Below the pieces are notes generated by a model. It was not told the DNA's origin. It was given only the letters and a program-made list of their open reading frames with translations, and ran no database searches. From a virus, in the IMG/VR virus record IMGVR_UViG_3300025674_008457, positions 1 through 29,234 of that record: a DNA stretch of 29,234 nucleotides; one strand, given 5' to 3'. The translations under genes and the position numbers were made by a program. Shown piece by piece: positions 1 to 13,700 of the stretch. Position 1 is the stretch's first letter. The number at the start of each line of letters is the position of its first letter.

Positions 1-2
1 TC

Positions 3-1694
3 AGAGAGAATGTAATTTCTCTTGCAAGAAATATTGGATATGTTCCAAGGTCAAGAAGATCTGCAAAAGCAAAAATATCATTCTTTGTTGATACAACCAA
101 TTTTACAAATGTTCCAACGCAACTAACACTTAAGTCTGGTGTTGTCTGCACTACACGTTCATTTGGAACAGAAAGTTATTCATTTATTATTCCTTCAGAC
201 ATTACTGTACCAGTTACAAACAACATCGCAGAGTTTAATGATGTTGAAGTATATGAAGGAACACAAATTGTTCAAAACTTTACTGTAAATTCATTTGATT
301 TAAATCAAAGATTCATACTTGATAACGCTGGGATTGATACTCGCACTATTAAGGTTAGTGTAAAACCAAGTGAAGCATCCTCTGTTACAAGAACCTATAA
401 TTTAGCAAATAGTTTATTTGATATTAATTCAGAATCTGCTGTTTTCTTTATTCAAGAGATAGAAGATGAAAGATATGAATTAATTTTTGGTGATGGTATT
501 TTTGGAAGAGCATTAGAAGAACCAAATTACGTTACTGTTAGATATATTGTATCAAATGGATCCGATGCAAATGGTCTCTCATCATTTGTTTTTAATGGAA
601 CTCTGGTAGATCAGAGTCAAAGGTTGATTACATCTGGTATTTCCTTGCTTACCACACTAGAAGCTTCGCAGTTAGGAGATTCTATTGAAACGGTCGAATC
701 AATTAAAAAGTATGCAACTAGAATATATGCTTCAAGAAATAGAGCAGTAACTGCTGCAGACTATGAAGCATTAATTCCTTCCATCTATCCAGAAGCAGAA
801 TCAGTTTCAGCATATGGTGGAGAAGAATTATCACCACCACAGTTTGGGAAAGTCTTTATAAGCGTCAAACCATATAATGATCGTTACTTATCAAACTTAA
901 TTAAGGATAATATTAAGAGAGAACTTAGGCAATATTCTGTTGCTGGTATCATTCCAGAAATTGTTGATTTAAAATATTTGTATGTTGAAGCATCATCTAA
1001 TGTTTATTATAATCCCAATTTAGCACCGTCTGCAAACGCCGTTAAGACCGTTGTTTCTACCAATGTGGGGGAATATGCCGATTCAACGGAATTAAATAAA
1101 TTTGGTGCTAGATTTAAATACAGCAAATTTTTGAACATAATCGACGAAAGTCATCCGGCAATCACTTCAAATATTACAAATATAGTAATTAGAAGAGATT
1201 TGAGAGCATCATTAAATACTTTTGCTGAATATGAAATATGCTTTGGAAACAGATTCCACATTAAAAATGTAAATGGGTATAACATTAAATCATCTGCATT
1301 TAATGTGAGTGGAATAGGAAGTCCTGTTTACTTTATGGATATTCCAAATTCAAATCAAGAAACTGGAACTATTAATATTTTTAGATTGAATTCACCATCT
1401 CAACCACAAATTGTGAAAAGAAACGTTGGAACAATTGATTATGTAAAAGGTGAAATTAAGTTATATCCGATCAATATAACTTCTACAGCATTGAACAAAG
1501 GTGCTCCAATTATTGAGATATCAACATCACCATATTCAAATGATGTGATTGGATTACAGGATCTTTATTTGCAACTAGATATTAATAACACTTTTATTAA
1601 CATGGTTTCAGATACTATATCATCAGGTGCTGATATTTCTGGAACAAATTATACAGTCACTTCAAGTTACTCCAACGGAATTTACGTAAGATAA
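3..1694 (+). CDS. 6: Baseplate wedge subunit gp6, 5' end cut by the window
   Basis: The frame is open from base 3 to the stop at 1692-1694, giving 563 residues with no start inside the window. T4 gp6 is about 660 residues, so roughly the first hundred are missing. The first visible residues (RENVISLARNIGYVPRSRRS) resemble the early part of T4-like gp6. The middle has FGDGIFGRAL, and the C-terminal half has YPEAESVSAYGGEELSPPQ followed by FGKVFISVKP, the baseplate-J/gp6 signature, then IPEIVDLKYLYVE. gp6 dimers form the inner ring of baseplate wedges around the hub. A TTG at 624 could be taken as a start, but coding clearly continues upstream of it. The next gene begins 6 bases after the stop, fitting one late transcript and the T4 order gp6-gp7. 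Confidence 0.92.
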   Translation, partial: RENVISLARNIGYVPRSRRSAKAKISFFVDTTNFTNVPTQLTLKSGVVCTTRSFGTESYSFIIPSDITVPVTNNIAEFNDVEVYEGTQIVQNFTVNSFDLNQRFILDNAGIDTRTIKVSVKPSEASSVTRTYNLANSLFDINSESAVFFIQEIEDERYELIFGDGIFGRALEEPNYVTVRYIVSNGSDANGLSSFVFNGTLVDQSQRLITSGISLLTTLEASQLGDSIETVESIKKYATRIYASRNRAVTAADYEALIPSIYPEAESVSAYGGEELSPPQFGKVFISVKPYNDRYLSNLIKDNIKRELRQYSVAGIIPEIVDLKYLYVEASSNVYYNPNLAPSANAVKTVVSTNVGEYADSTELNKFGARFKYSKFLNIIDESHPAITSNITNIVIRRDLRASLNTFAEYEICFGNRFHIKNVNGYNIKSSAFNVSGIGSPVYFMDIPNSNQETGTINIFRLNSPSQPQIVKRNVGTIDYVKGEIKLYPINITSTALNKGAPIIEISTSPYSNDVIGLQDLYLQLDINNTFINMVSDTISSGADISGTNYTVTSSYSNGIYVR

Positions 1695-1700
1695 AAAGAT

Positions 1701-4700
1701 ATGTCAGAAACAAGAGTAAAGGTTCAGTCTATCGTTGAGAATCAACTTCCAAATTTTATTGCTGAGGATTCACCTCTTCTTGTAGAATTCCTCAAGCAAT
1801 ATTATGTTTCACAGGAATATCAGAGTGCTTCTGCCGATATAATTCAAAATATTGACAAGTACTTAAAACTTGAAGAAAATGCTTCCGTAACTGAATTTAC
1901 TTATCTTTCTGCAGATGTAGAATCTTACTCTACAACAATTCCAGCAGGTGCTCTCGGTGTTGGTGGACTTATCAGTAAATTTACTCAAGGATTTCCTGAT
2001 AGATATGGTCTCCTTTTAATTGATAATGAAATCATCACATACGAATACAAATCACAATATGCATTTGAAAATTGTAAAAGGGGATTTAGTGGTGTTACTT
2101 CATATACAAAAACAAACACTCCAGACGAACTAAAATTTGAAAGTTCTGCTGCAGCAAGTCATACTAGACAGACAAAAATTTATAATCTCAGTTCTTTATT
2201 TTTAAAAGAATTTTTACAAAAAATCAAGAGACAATTTGTTCCTGGATTTTCTGATAGAACACTTGATTCCGATTTAAATCAAAGAAGTTTTATATTAAAC
2301 TCTAAGGATTTTTATACTTCAAAAGGAACCGACAAATCCTTCAAAATTCTTTTTGGCGCTTTATATGGCGAAGATGTTGATGTAATCAAACCAAGAGATT
2401 ATCTGTTCAGACCATCAGATGCTGGATATAGAGTAACAAAAGATCTTGTTGTAGAAGCATTATCAGGAAATCCACTGGATCTTTTAAATAAGACTCTATA
2501 TCAAGATGAATATTCTGATTATAATATTGAAAATTCTTATGCTTCAATCACCGATGTTAAAAAAATATTTTTAGGTGGTAAGGAGTACTATCAATTAGGG
2601 TTTGATGCTGATTACGACAAAGATCTTATTCTTCAAGGATCTCTTTATGGTAATTTTTCATCACACCCAAAAACAATCGTTGTTTCTCAAGTATCTGCTG
2701 GTGCAACTGTAATAGATGTTGATTCTACTATTGGTTTCCCAGATTCAGGAACTTTAATATCTACTTTTTCTAGTGGAACAGAAGTTGCTCTAACTTATAG
2801 TGGAAAATCAGTAACACAATTTTATAATGTTTCAAATGCAACTTCAGAAATATCTCCAGAAACAGAAATTAGATTAGATGTATATGCGTATGGATACGCA
2901 GGAATTACAACACAAAATCCCATTAAGGTAAGAATTGGATCAGTTTTGAGTGAAGTTGTTATACCGGACAATACAAAACTTTTCTCAAAGAATGATACTG
3001 CTAGAATCAAAACTTTAGGCATTTCTTCAGAAAGTGTTAGAAGAAATAATTGGATTTATAATATTGCAAACACATATAAAGTCAATTCATTTATTTTAAG
3101 GGATAGTTCTAATTATACGTATGATTTGACAACATTTGATTCAAACAATTTTAAAATTGGCGATAAATTAAAAATCACCGATAGTGGGTCTGTATCAAAG
3201 GATTGTACTGTTGTAGACATTATTTCAGAAAAAAGTTTTTCAATTCGTGGTCAAGGTCAACTGAACACAAATCTTACTTATACTGTAAGTAGATACATTT
3301 TAAAACCAAACTCCTCATCATATCCATACTTAAACAATAATACGGCAAACGTACAAAACGTATATACAAACTATTCTGATGAAGTTTTAGTTGCATCACC
3401 ATCCCTACCAGCATACTATGACCAACTTTTAAATCCATATAATAAAAAAGTAACCATATCTGGTACTTTTAGTGGTGAAGTTTTACAAATAACATCTGGT
3501 TCTGATCATGGTTTTTATACCGGAGATAAAATTTACTATAGACCATATGAAGTTGTTACCACACAACTTGATGATGATTTAAATGAGATTACAACAACTA
3601 CTACTAGCAAATTTCCAGAATTATCTGAGGGTTTATATTATGCAAAGAGAGTAAATTCTACAAGCATAAGTCTTGCTAAGAGTCCATCAAACTTAGAGAA
3701 TGGTGAATATATTTCAGTATCAGGAACGGTTATATCAAATACTTTTGAATATTATGATTTTGCAAACAAAATTTTAAAACCACAAAATATTTTAAGAGAA
3801 ATAAAAGAACCAACCAATAAGAGTGGTAATTATACTACAGTTCCAGGAAAAACGGGAATCCTGGTCAATGGTGTAGAAATTTTAAACTATAAGTCTTCGG
3901 AGACGGTGTTTTATGGACAAATTGATAATATTGATGTAACGGCACAAGGTGGTGGATATGATATTATAAATCCACCCAGTCTTGATGTATCAGATTCACA
4001 AGGAATAGGTGCAACTGGAATTTGTGCAGTTAACGGTTCTCTGCAAAGAATAGAAATTATAGATGGTGGTTTTGACTATGTAAACAAACCAACAGTTACT
4101 ATCACTGGGGGAAATGGTGTTAATGCTTCTGCAGATATCAATATGATTTCTGTTGATCATAATGTTTTCTTCAATGCAGAATCTACTTCTTCGAATGTAA
4201 ACTTATTTACTGATACTATTGGATTTTCTACATATCATAAATTTAGAGATTATGAGAGAGTAATTTATTTACCAGATAACCAAAAATCTGTCGCAGGTCT
4301 TACTACAGAATCTTCATACTATGTTTCGGTTATTGACGGATTTAATATTAAACTTCATGAGAAGCAAAGTGAAGCTATATCAGGTATCAACACAGTCAAT
4401 CTTAACGATTATGGAACTGGTATACACAGATTTAAATCTGCTGTTAAGAAAGAAATTATATCCGAAATAATAGTAAAAAATTCTGGTGAGGGATATCAAA
4501 ATAAGCAAAGAACATCACAAACAAGTGGTATCAGCACATCATTAAATGAAATTAATATCAAATCTCATGGTTACTTTACAGGAGAAGAGATTACATATTC
4601 AACTACTGGATCTGTAATATCAGGTCTTAACACAACATCAACATATCTTGTTAAAAAAGTTAGTGATGATTCGTTTAAATTAGCACCTGTTGGATTAGGA

Positions 4701-7700
4701 ACTACCGCAAGAAACAATTTCTTAGATTCTGAGCAATTTGTTGATTTTTCTTCTACTGGTTCTGGAGTACATTCATTTAACTATCCACCAATTAATGTAA
4801 AAATAGTTGGAAATATTGGGGTTTCTACTTTATCTGGTCAAGATTTTTCAGCTAAAGTTCAACCAATTTTTAGAGGTAGTATTGATTCTATCCATTTGAC
4901 TTCAAATGGTGCAAATTATGGATCTGAAGATATTATCAATTACAATAGACAACCAATTTTTGATTTTAGAAGTGGAACTGGTGCAGAATTGATTGTTATA
5001 ACAAATGATAGAGGAGGAATACAAGAAGTCTTAGTTACAAGACCTGGATCTGGATACAATAGCCCACCAAATTTAGTCATCAATGGTAAAGGTAATTACG
5101 CTAAACTTACTCCAATAATTGAGAATGGACAACTGATTGAGGTTAAAGTAATTAAAAGTGGAATCGGATATGATGGAACAACGACCGTAGACGTAATTTC
5201 TGCCGGCGAAAATTGTAGGTTATTTGCAAATATTCAAAAGTGGACTGTTAATCTGTTCCAAAAGTATTTCAACACAATTACCCCCGATGATGGAATTGTT
5301 ACTACATCAGATAGGGATTCTTATGGATTGCAATACTGTCATTTGTATGCACCAAGAAAACTCAGACAATCTTTATATTCAAAATCACAAAGCGGCGATA
5401 CTAATGTAATAAGAGATCTAATCTTATATGGAATTTTTGATTTAAGAGAAGTTAATAATGAAGAAATATCTTCATCATATCACTCACCAATTATTGGTTG
5501 GGCATATGATGGCAATCCAATCTATGGACCATATGGATTTTCAACTCCAACTGGCGGTGTTGCAAAAGCAATGCAATCTGGTTATCAGTTAGTATCAAAA
5601 TCAAATAGACCGTCTTTAGTATATTTCCCTCAGGGATTTTTCAATGAAGATTATGAATTTAAAAATAATGGTGATTTAGATGAGCACAACGGCAGATTTT
5701 GTGTAACTCCAGACTACCCAAATGGTGTTTATGCTTACTTCTCAACCATCAGTTCGGATTTAGTTGATACTGATGGTCCATTTAAGGGATATAAAAGACC
5801 ATCTTTCCCATACTTCATTGGTTCCAGTTTTTATTCACAACCTATAAATTTCAATTTCTCTAAAGAATCAAATCAAGACGACTATTCATTTACTGGATTT
5901 AAGTGGTTTAGAAATACTACCAACTATAAACTAAAAGGTTCAAACAGTTCCTATAATTATGTTTTTAATCCAGATAAAGTAAAAAATCAAACAGTAAATG
6001 TAAATTATGCCTCCACAGGAAAAGTTAAAAGAGTTGGTATATTAACCGGTGGTACAAATTACAATGTAAATGATAGATTGCTTTTTGATAATTCAGGAAC
6101 TGGTGGAAATAATGCTGCTGCAAGAGTTGAAAAAGTCTTTGGCAAGTCCGTGTTATCTGTTAGTGCAGCGACAACATCTTTCTCATCTGTTGAGTTTGCC
6201 ACTTTAGATGGAACTGGAAGTGTAATAGGTTTTACTACTGCACCACATGGATTAAAGAATCTTGAACTGATTAACTTATCTGGATTTAACACATATTTTT
6301 CAAGTCTGGAAGGATCTTATACTTTAGGTATAAGAACAGATAATTTTGTTACTACTTTAGGAATTTCTACAATCGGGATAACAGGATTAACAACTTATTT
6401 TTATGTTTCTGGAATTTTAGAATTCCCATACATCAGAGAAAATGATATTTTAGGTATTGGAACACAAGAAAAAGTTAAGGTTCTGAACGTAGATTCGACT
6501 GTTGGCAGAATTAGAGTTCTTAGGGAATATGATTCTACTGTAAGTTCCGCATATAGTGCAACAACCGTCCTTTATGAGGATCCCAGAAAATTAAGAATTA
6601 ATACTGGATTTAAAACCGATTATTCATATTCGACAAACAGTGAACTTTATTTTGAACCAAAAGAGTCTGTTGGAGTTGGGACAATTGCTTCTGTTGGTAT
6701 TGGAACAACTGTTGTTTTCTCTCTTCCAGGTGCTGGTTTAACCCAAGTCTTTGTTCCATATCAATCAATTTATCTTCCAAATCATAATTTAAAAACCGGC
6801 GAAAAAGTTGAATATTCAACTCATGGTGGAACCGAAATAACAGTTTTTAATGGAAATATATCTTTTGCACTTCCACAAAATCAAGATCTTTATGTTGCTA
6901 AAATTTCCAACAACCTTATTGGAATATCTACAGTAAAAGTTGGACTTGGCACAACAGGTTCTTTTGTTGGAGTCGGAACAACAAATGCAACAGGACTTCT
7001 CTTCTTTGAAAATTTTGGTACTGGTGATTATCATAGTTTCACCACTAAGAAGCAGTCAATTGTTGGAGAAATTTCTAAAAACATCGTAACTGTAGCAACT
7101 GCATCTACTCATGGTCTTTTGACTGGAGATAGTATTGAATTTTCATCTATCCCCATCAATCAGGAAACTATAGTAGTAAAATATGATGATAGTAATAGAA
7201 GATCTGTCTTTAATCCCAAATCATTTGAATCTGCTGATATAGATGTATCCGAGGATACAATTTATATTGAAAATCACAATCTTAATACTGGCGATAAAGT
7301 AATTCATACATCAACATCACCTTCTGGTGGATTAGTAAATGAAAAAATCTATTATGTTTTATACTTTACTAAAGATAAAGTAAGACTTTGCAATACACGG
7401 TACGATCTCTCATTGAGTATTCCAAACTATGTTGATATAACAAGTGCATCTGACGGTGTTCTTTCTTTAGTAAACCCACAATTAAATCTTTATAGAAATA
7501 AGATTATTAAATTTGATCTGTCAGATTCGTCATTGTCTTATTTGAGTGGACCAACTTTATATTCAGCTTTCCAACTCAATTTCTACTCAGATTCACACTA
7601 TCATTATGAATTTGATGGAACTGGAACTTCTAATAATTTTGAAGTAGTTAGAACAGGTAAGGTTGGTATTGATACTACTGCAAGTGTATCACTTATTTTG

Positions 7701-10700
7701 AATGATTATGTTTCGGATACTTTATACTATAGATTGGAAAATGTTAATTCTGATTTTATAAGTGATACAAAGAAAGAAATAATCACGGACAATGATGTCT
7801 TTAATAATAATCAAATTAATCTTATTGATAGTGTTTATTCTGGAACTCACAGAATCACCGGTATTGGAACAACAAACACCTTTACCTTCAACTTGACAAG
7901 TTATCCAGAAGAGTCGTCTTATACAGCATCCAATGCAAATCTTTATTATGAGACAACATCAACCACTGCTTATGGATCAATATCTAAAGTTAATGTAATT
8001 AATGGGGGAAGTAATTATCAATTTACCCCAGGAATTAGTTCGGTAATTACAAGTTATGGTAGTGGTGCTATCTTTGAATCCGATAGCGATTCTATTGGTA
8101 AAATTGTTAAGAGTGAAATAGAAAATATTGGATTTGACTATCCAACAGATTTGACATTATCACCTTCATTAAATCTACCCGAAATACTTAATATTGAACC
8201 ATTAACTTCTTTTAATAGTATTGGTATTACTTCCGCAGGTAAAAATTATTTAACCTCGCCTGGATTAGTTGTTATTGATGGGTTTACCAAAAAAGTAGTA
8301 TCTGATGTTGATTTAAGATATGATCTTGGTGCAACAAATGTGAGAATAGTGAAGAATACATATGGAATGTATAATACTACACCAACAATTATTCCAATTT
8401 ATAATTCCAATGGTGTCGGAATTAATACAATTTCATATAACTCAACCACAAAAGATGTTACCGTTGGATTTAACACAGGATTTAGTGATTCATTCCCATT
8501 TGCAGTTGGCGATGAAGTTTTAATTGAAAATACAAGCGTTGGTGTTGGATCAACAGCAAGAGGATTTAATTCATCTGGTTATGATTATAAGTTATTTACT
8601 TTAACATCTGTAAATCCTGCTTTAGGTGGAAACACTGGTTCAGTTACATATAATATATCCGAATATCTTACAACTAATGAATTCCCAGGAATTTTTGATG
8701 AATTAAATTCTGCAGGAAGAATTGTTAATAAAAATGATTTCCCTGTTTTTGACATTAAACTGAGAAAAAATGATTTCTTTGAGGGTGAACAAGTATTTTC
8801 TCAATCGGGTTCTGGTATTGTAGAAAGTTGGAACAATAAAATTGAATATCTTAAGGTATCTACAGATAGTGATTTATTGATAGGAGAAGTTCTTACTGGA
8901 CAATCTTCAAATACTAGAGGTGTAGTAAAGAAAAAGATAGATTTTGATTCCTTTGTAAAATTAGCACCAATTTCTTTACTCAATAAAGGATGGACTTATG
9001 ATACTGGATTCTTAAACAATAATGTACAAAGAATTGCTGATAATAATTACTATCAATATTTCTCATATTCGTTGAAGTCTAGAGTTCCATATGAAACCTG
9101 GGAAGAACCTGTACAATCATTAAATCATACTGGAGGATTTTTGAAATTCTCTGATTTAATGATTGAAAATCAAGATGGTGATAGAAATTCTGCAATCGTT
9201 TTCTCTGATGATAGTATTACAGATGTAGTTGTTGACCTGGTTGGTAGTGGAAATCTTAACTGCGTTTATACATTTGATTTGGCAACAGAAACTACAACTA
9301 GAATTGGTACAGGTTTAGTTTCTGATGAAGTAATACTTCAAAACAGAATTCTCACTGATTATTTTGAGTCTGTAGGAAATAGAGTTCTTATTATTGATGA
9401 TATAAGTGATCAATTTAATGACAGAGCAAGACCAACAAGATTCAGTACTATTGATCAATTTGAATTGGATTCTGTTAGAACTAAAAAGTATTTTACATTT
9501 GTAAGAGATAAGAGATACACATTAGAAAGACAGATTATGGTAGTATCATTACTACATGACAATGTTAATGGGTATCTTAATCAATATGGCAGAGTAGAAA
9601 CATATTTGGATCTTGGATCTTTTGATTTTAGTATAACATCAACTTTAGGACAACTTAATTTTTATCCAATTAAGTACTCAGTAAATGATTATGACATTTC
9701 ATACATTTCGCATGATTTGAAAGATTCTGTATCAGGTATAGGTCAGAGTTCATTGGGCAATGTTGTTAACATCAATTCTACACAAACCACATTTGCTTCT
9801 GGTTCATCTTCTGCAGGAACTATAGTTTCAATAGCGGATACTTATCGATCTGCAAAAGTTCTTGTTGAAATCGGTGGAGTTGATGGTTCTTATTACGAAT
9901 TCGATGAGATTAATCTTTTACAAGATGGAACTAATGTTGATATTGTTGAGTATGGACAATTAACAGATCATACATCTATTAATCCTTATGGTGTTCCAGG
10001 TCTTGGCACATACATTCCATATATTGATGGTTCAAATATTAAGATTGACTTTAAACCAAATGCAGCTCTTGGAGTTGGTGTAACAATCAACACATTAGTT
10101 GTATCAATAGCAAGTTCCACATCAGCATTCGTTGGTGTAGGAACAGAAGAGTTAAAGTCGGGATATGTAAGTTCTGGTATTGCTTCAATTACTGCTTCTG
10201 GTTCCCCTGTGGAAACTGTGATTACTGAATATCCAAATAATAGTTCTTGTGCATATTATATTGTAAGTGTTGAAGATACTACAAACCAAAGATATCAAAT
10301 GTCTGAGGTTATAGTCATTGATGATGGAGCAGATGTTTCTATGACTGAATATGGAATTATTCAGTCACACACATCTTTAGGAAATGTTGGTGCTGCAATA
10401 AGCACAAACGGAACTCAACTAACTTTTACACCAGAACCAAGTATTGATGTTCAAGTAAGAGTCTTCCAAAATGCACTGGGTCTTGTTAAAGATTCTGTAT
10501 CCAATACATCAATCGATCTTAATAATGCTGAAATTGTTAGCAGTTATGGAAACTATGATGGAACAGAAAAATCTGTTAAAAGAAGTTTCGACTTAACTCA
10601 CAACCAAAATCCAATATTCTTAAGATACTTCAATGGAAGTAGTTCAGATATTGTTAATGTATCAACGGATTCTATTTTCATTCCTGATCATTATTTTGTA

Positions 10701-13700
10701 ACGGGTGAAGAAGTAAGATATTCTTATGCTGGTGCTGGAACAACGCAAGCAATTGGAATTGCTGCAACCGTTGTTACTGGTATTGGTTTGACCGATAAAC
10801 TTCCATCATCAGTTTATGTCGTAAAAGTGAATGAAAGTACTATTAAATTGGCAGAAAGTGCTTCTAATGCATTAAAACCAACACCGGTTATTTTTGATAT
10901 TACATCTGTTGGAATTGGAACATCGCACTCTTTCACCGCAACTAATCAGAATGCAAAAGGTCTTATTGCAATTGATAATTATATTCAATCACCAATTGTT
11001 GGAACATCAATTACCACAACTTTAGCAAAAAATATAACTACTGTTGACAATCGCCTCACCTTTACTGGAGTTACTTCATTCTTTAGTGGGAACTTGATTC
11101 AAATTAATAACGAAATTATGAAGGTCAATACAGTTGGTCTTGGAAGTACTAATATTGTATTAGTTGATAGACCTTGGATGGGAACTGGATTATCAACTCA
11201 TTCTTCTGGTGATGTTATTAGAATTATTGATGGAAATTACAATATTGTTGAAAATACAATTCACTTTGCAGAAGCACCACACGGATTAACACCTATAGGA
11301 AGTGTAACAAATCCTCCAAATGAGAGAGATTGGGTTGGAATTGCTACACATTCAACTTTCCAGGGCAGAACATTTATGAGAAGTGGTGTTACAAACACTG
11401 CACAAGAGACCTATGAAACCAACTATATCTTTGATGGAATATCTAATCAGTTCACTGGAATTGGTAAGACATTTACTTTGACTGCAGACAACCAAAATAT
11501 AACTGGTTTCTCAACAAATAATGCAGTAATCCTTATCAATGGAGTGTTCCAAGGTCCACAAGGAGCACAAGCAGAATTGGAAGATTATACGCTGATAGAA
11601 AGTGCAGGCATTTCAAGTATCAGATTTATTGGAACAGCATCTTCTGTTGGATATGATGTCAATAATGCAAATGTTCCTGTTGGTGGTGTAATTGTTTCTG
11701 TTGGTTCTTCTACAGGATTTGGATTACAACCTTTGGTTTCTGCTGGTGGCACTGCTGTTGTTTCTGCTGCTGGAACTATTTCAGCAATTAGTATCGGAAA
11801 TAGTGGTTCTGGATATAGAATTGGAATACAAACCGTAGTTAATGTTGGAGTTCAAACTGCAAGCACAGGAACACCAAATATTGAGTTTATTGGAACTGCT
11901 TCGGTAAGCAATGGTCATATCATTGGTGTTGCGATTACTAATCCTGGATTTGGATACACTACAACTAATCCACCAATTGTTGTTTTTGATGATCCTCTCT
12001 CTTACTCCAATATTCCTTTGATTTATAGTTCTTCCTCTTATCAAGGAATAGGAACTGAAGCAAAAATTGATGTTGTTGTTGGTCAAGGTTCTAGTGTAAT
12101 TGATTTTACAATTAAAAATACTGGATATGGATATGGTCAAGGAGAAATTCTGACAGTTGAAATTGGTGGTAACACAGGTATTCCAACAGATACCACAAAA
12201 CCATATGAACAGTTCCAAGTTACAATTGATAAAACATATAATGACTTATTCGCAGGATGGGTTCTTGGACAGTTAGAAGTTCTTGATAGTTTTGAGGATC
12301 TATTTGATGGCACAACTAAGAAGTTCCCATTAAAACTTGGTGGAAACCTGGTTACAATCCGTGCAGCAAAAGGATCTAACATTGATATAAAATCAACACT
12401 CCTTATATTTGTCAATGATATTCTTCAAAAACCAGGTGAAGCGTACTACTTTGAAGGTGGTAGTGTTGTAGAGTTTAGTGAAGCTCCTAAAGAAGGTGAT
12501 TTTGTAAAAGTTCTATTCTATAAAGGAAGTGGTGATATTGATGTAATCTTTAGAGATGTTTTAGAATCAATTAAGGTTGGTGATGAAATTACTTTGAACT
12601 ATGAACCAGGTTTTGGGCAAGGACCAGGACTTCAAGAAGAAGTTAGAGTTATTACTGGTATCAATACTACAGATTCCTTAGAAACAAACCCATATTCTGG
12701 ACCAGGAATTACTACAGATGATACTTTGGTAAGACCAGTTAAATGGTGCAGACAAACTTCTGACAGAATCATTAATGGTAGAATTGTTGGAAAAGATAGA
12801 ATTCATTATGAACCCCTGATTAATCCTTCATCATATCTAATTAATGCTGTTGGTATTGGGTCAACAACAGTTTATGTGGACAATATCAAACCATTCTTTG
12901 ATGCACAGAATGAAAGTCCTTTGTTGAGTTTCCAAAATAAAGTTACATTTACATCTCAAGATTCACTAGTAGCAGCATCTGCAACAGCAATAGTTTCTGC
13001 CGCAGGAACAATAACCTCAATTAGTATTACTGATGGTGGATATGGTTATTCTTCTGCTCCAGTGGTTACACTGCAAAGTCCTGTTGGTCTTGGTTCTACA
13101 TTAAGAGCATCAGCGACTTCTACAATATCGTCAGGTATTGTTGATACTATTACAGTTACTGATCCTGGAACTGGTTATACAACCACAAATCCACCAGTAG
13201 TTCTTATTGAACCACCATCTTTGTTAGATGAAACTGTAGATACAAATTTATATTCTGGTGATGCAGGTGTAATTGTTGGAGTTGGTACTACAACGATAGA
13301 GACAATATTTGATTTTCATATTCCAACCGATTCTTTCTTAAGAGATCCTTCTATAGTTGGATCTGCTATCACTATTAGTGGTATTTCTACAGGAGACTTC
13401 TTTGTCGTTTACAATTCTAATGTTGGACTTGCAACAACTTCAATCAATTCTTTTGATACTTCCAATAATATAATTGGTGTTGGGACACAATATCTAGATA
13501 ATGTTTATTTCGTATCATCATACGTAGATGTTTCTACAAATATTATTGGAATTGGAACAACAAATATTAGAAGAGTTTATGCAAGAACAACCGCAGGGTT
13601 AGGCACAATTAATTTCAGCACTACCAATATTACATTTGATTCTACTTCATACGAATTTAGTTCTGTTGATGTTAGTAGTGGTTCTTTCTTAGGCATTTCA

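Noticed and set aside
624-1694. A separate gene starting at the TTG at 624
   Set aside because: The same frame is open and clearly gp6-like back to base 3, so the real gene begins before the window.
11781-12218. A 145-codon open frame on the minus strand
   Set aside because: It lies entirely inside the gp7-like gene, is rich in Ser, Asn, Cys and Ile in the way reverse-complemented repeat DNA would be, and has no recognisable domain. It is a shadow frame.
3495-13215. Repeats as a CRISPR array or DNA-level tandem repeat
   Set aside because: The similarity is at protein level with irregular spacing and strong DNA divergence. There are no constant-length spacers.
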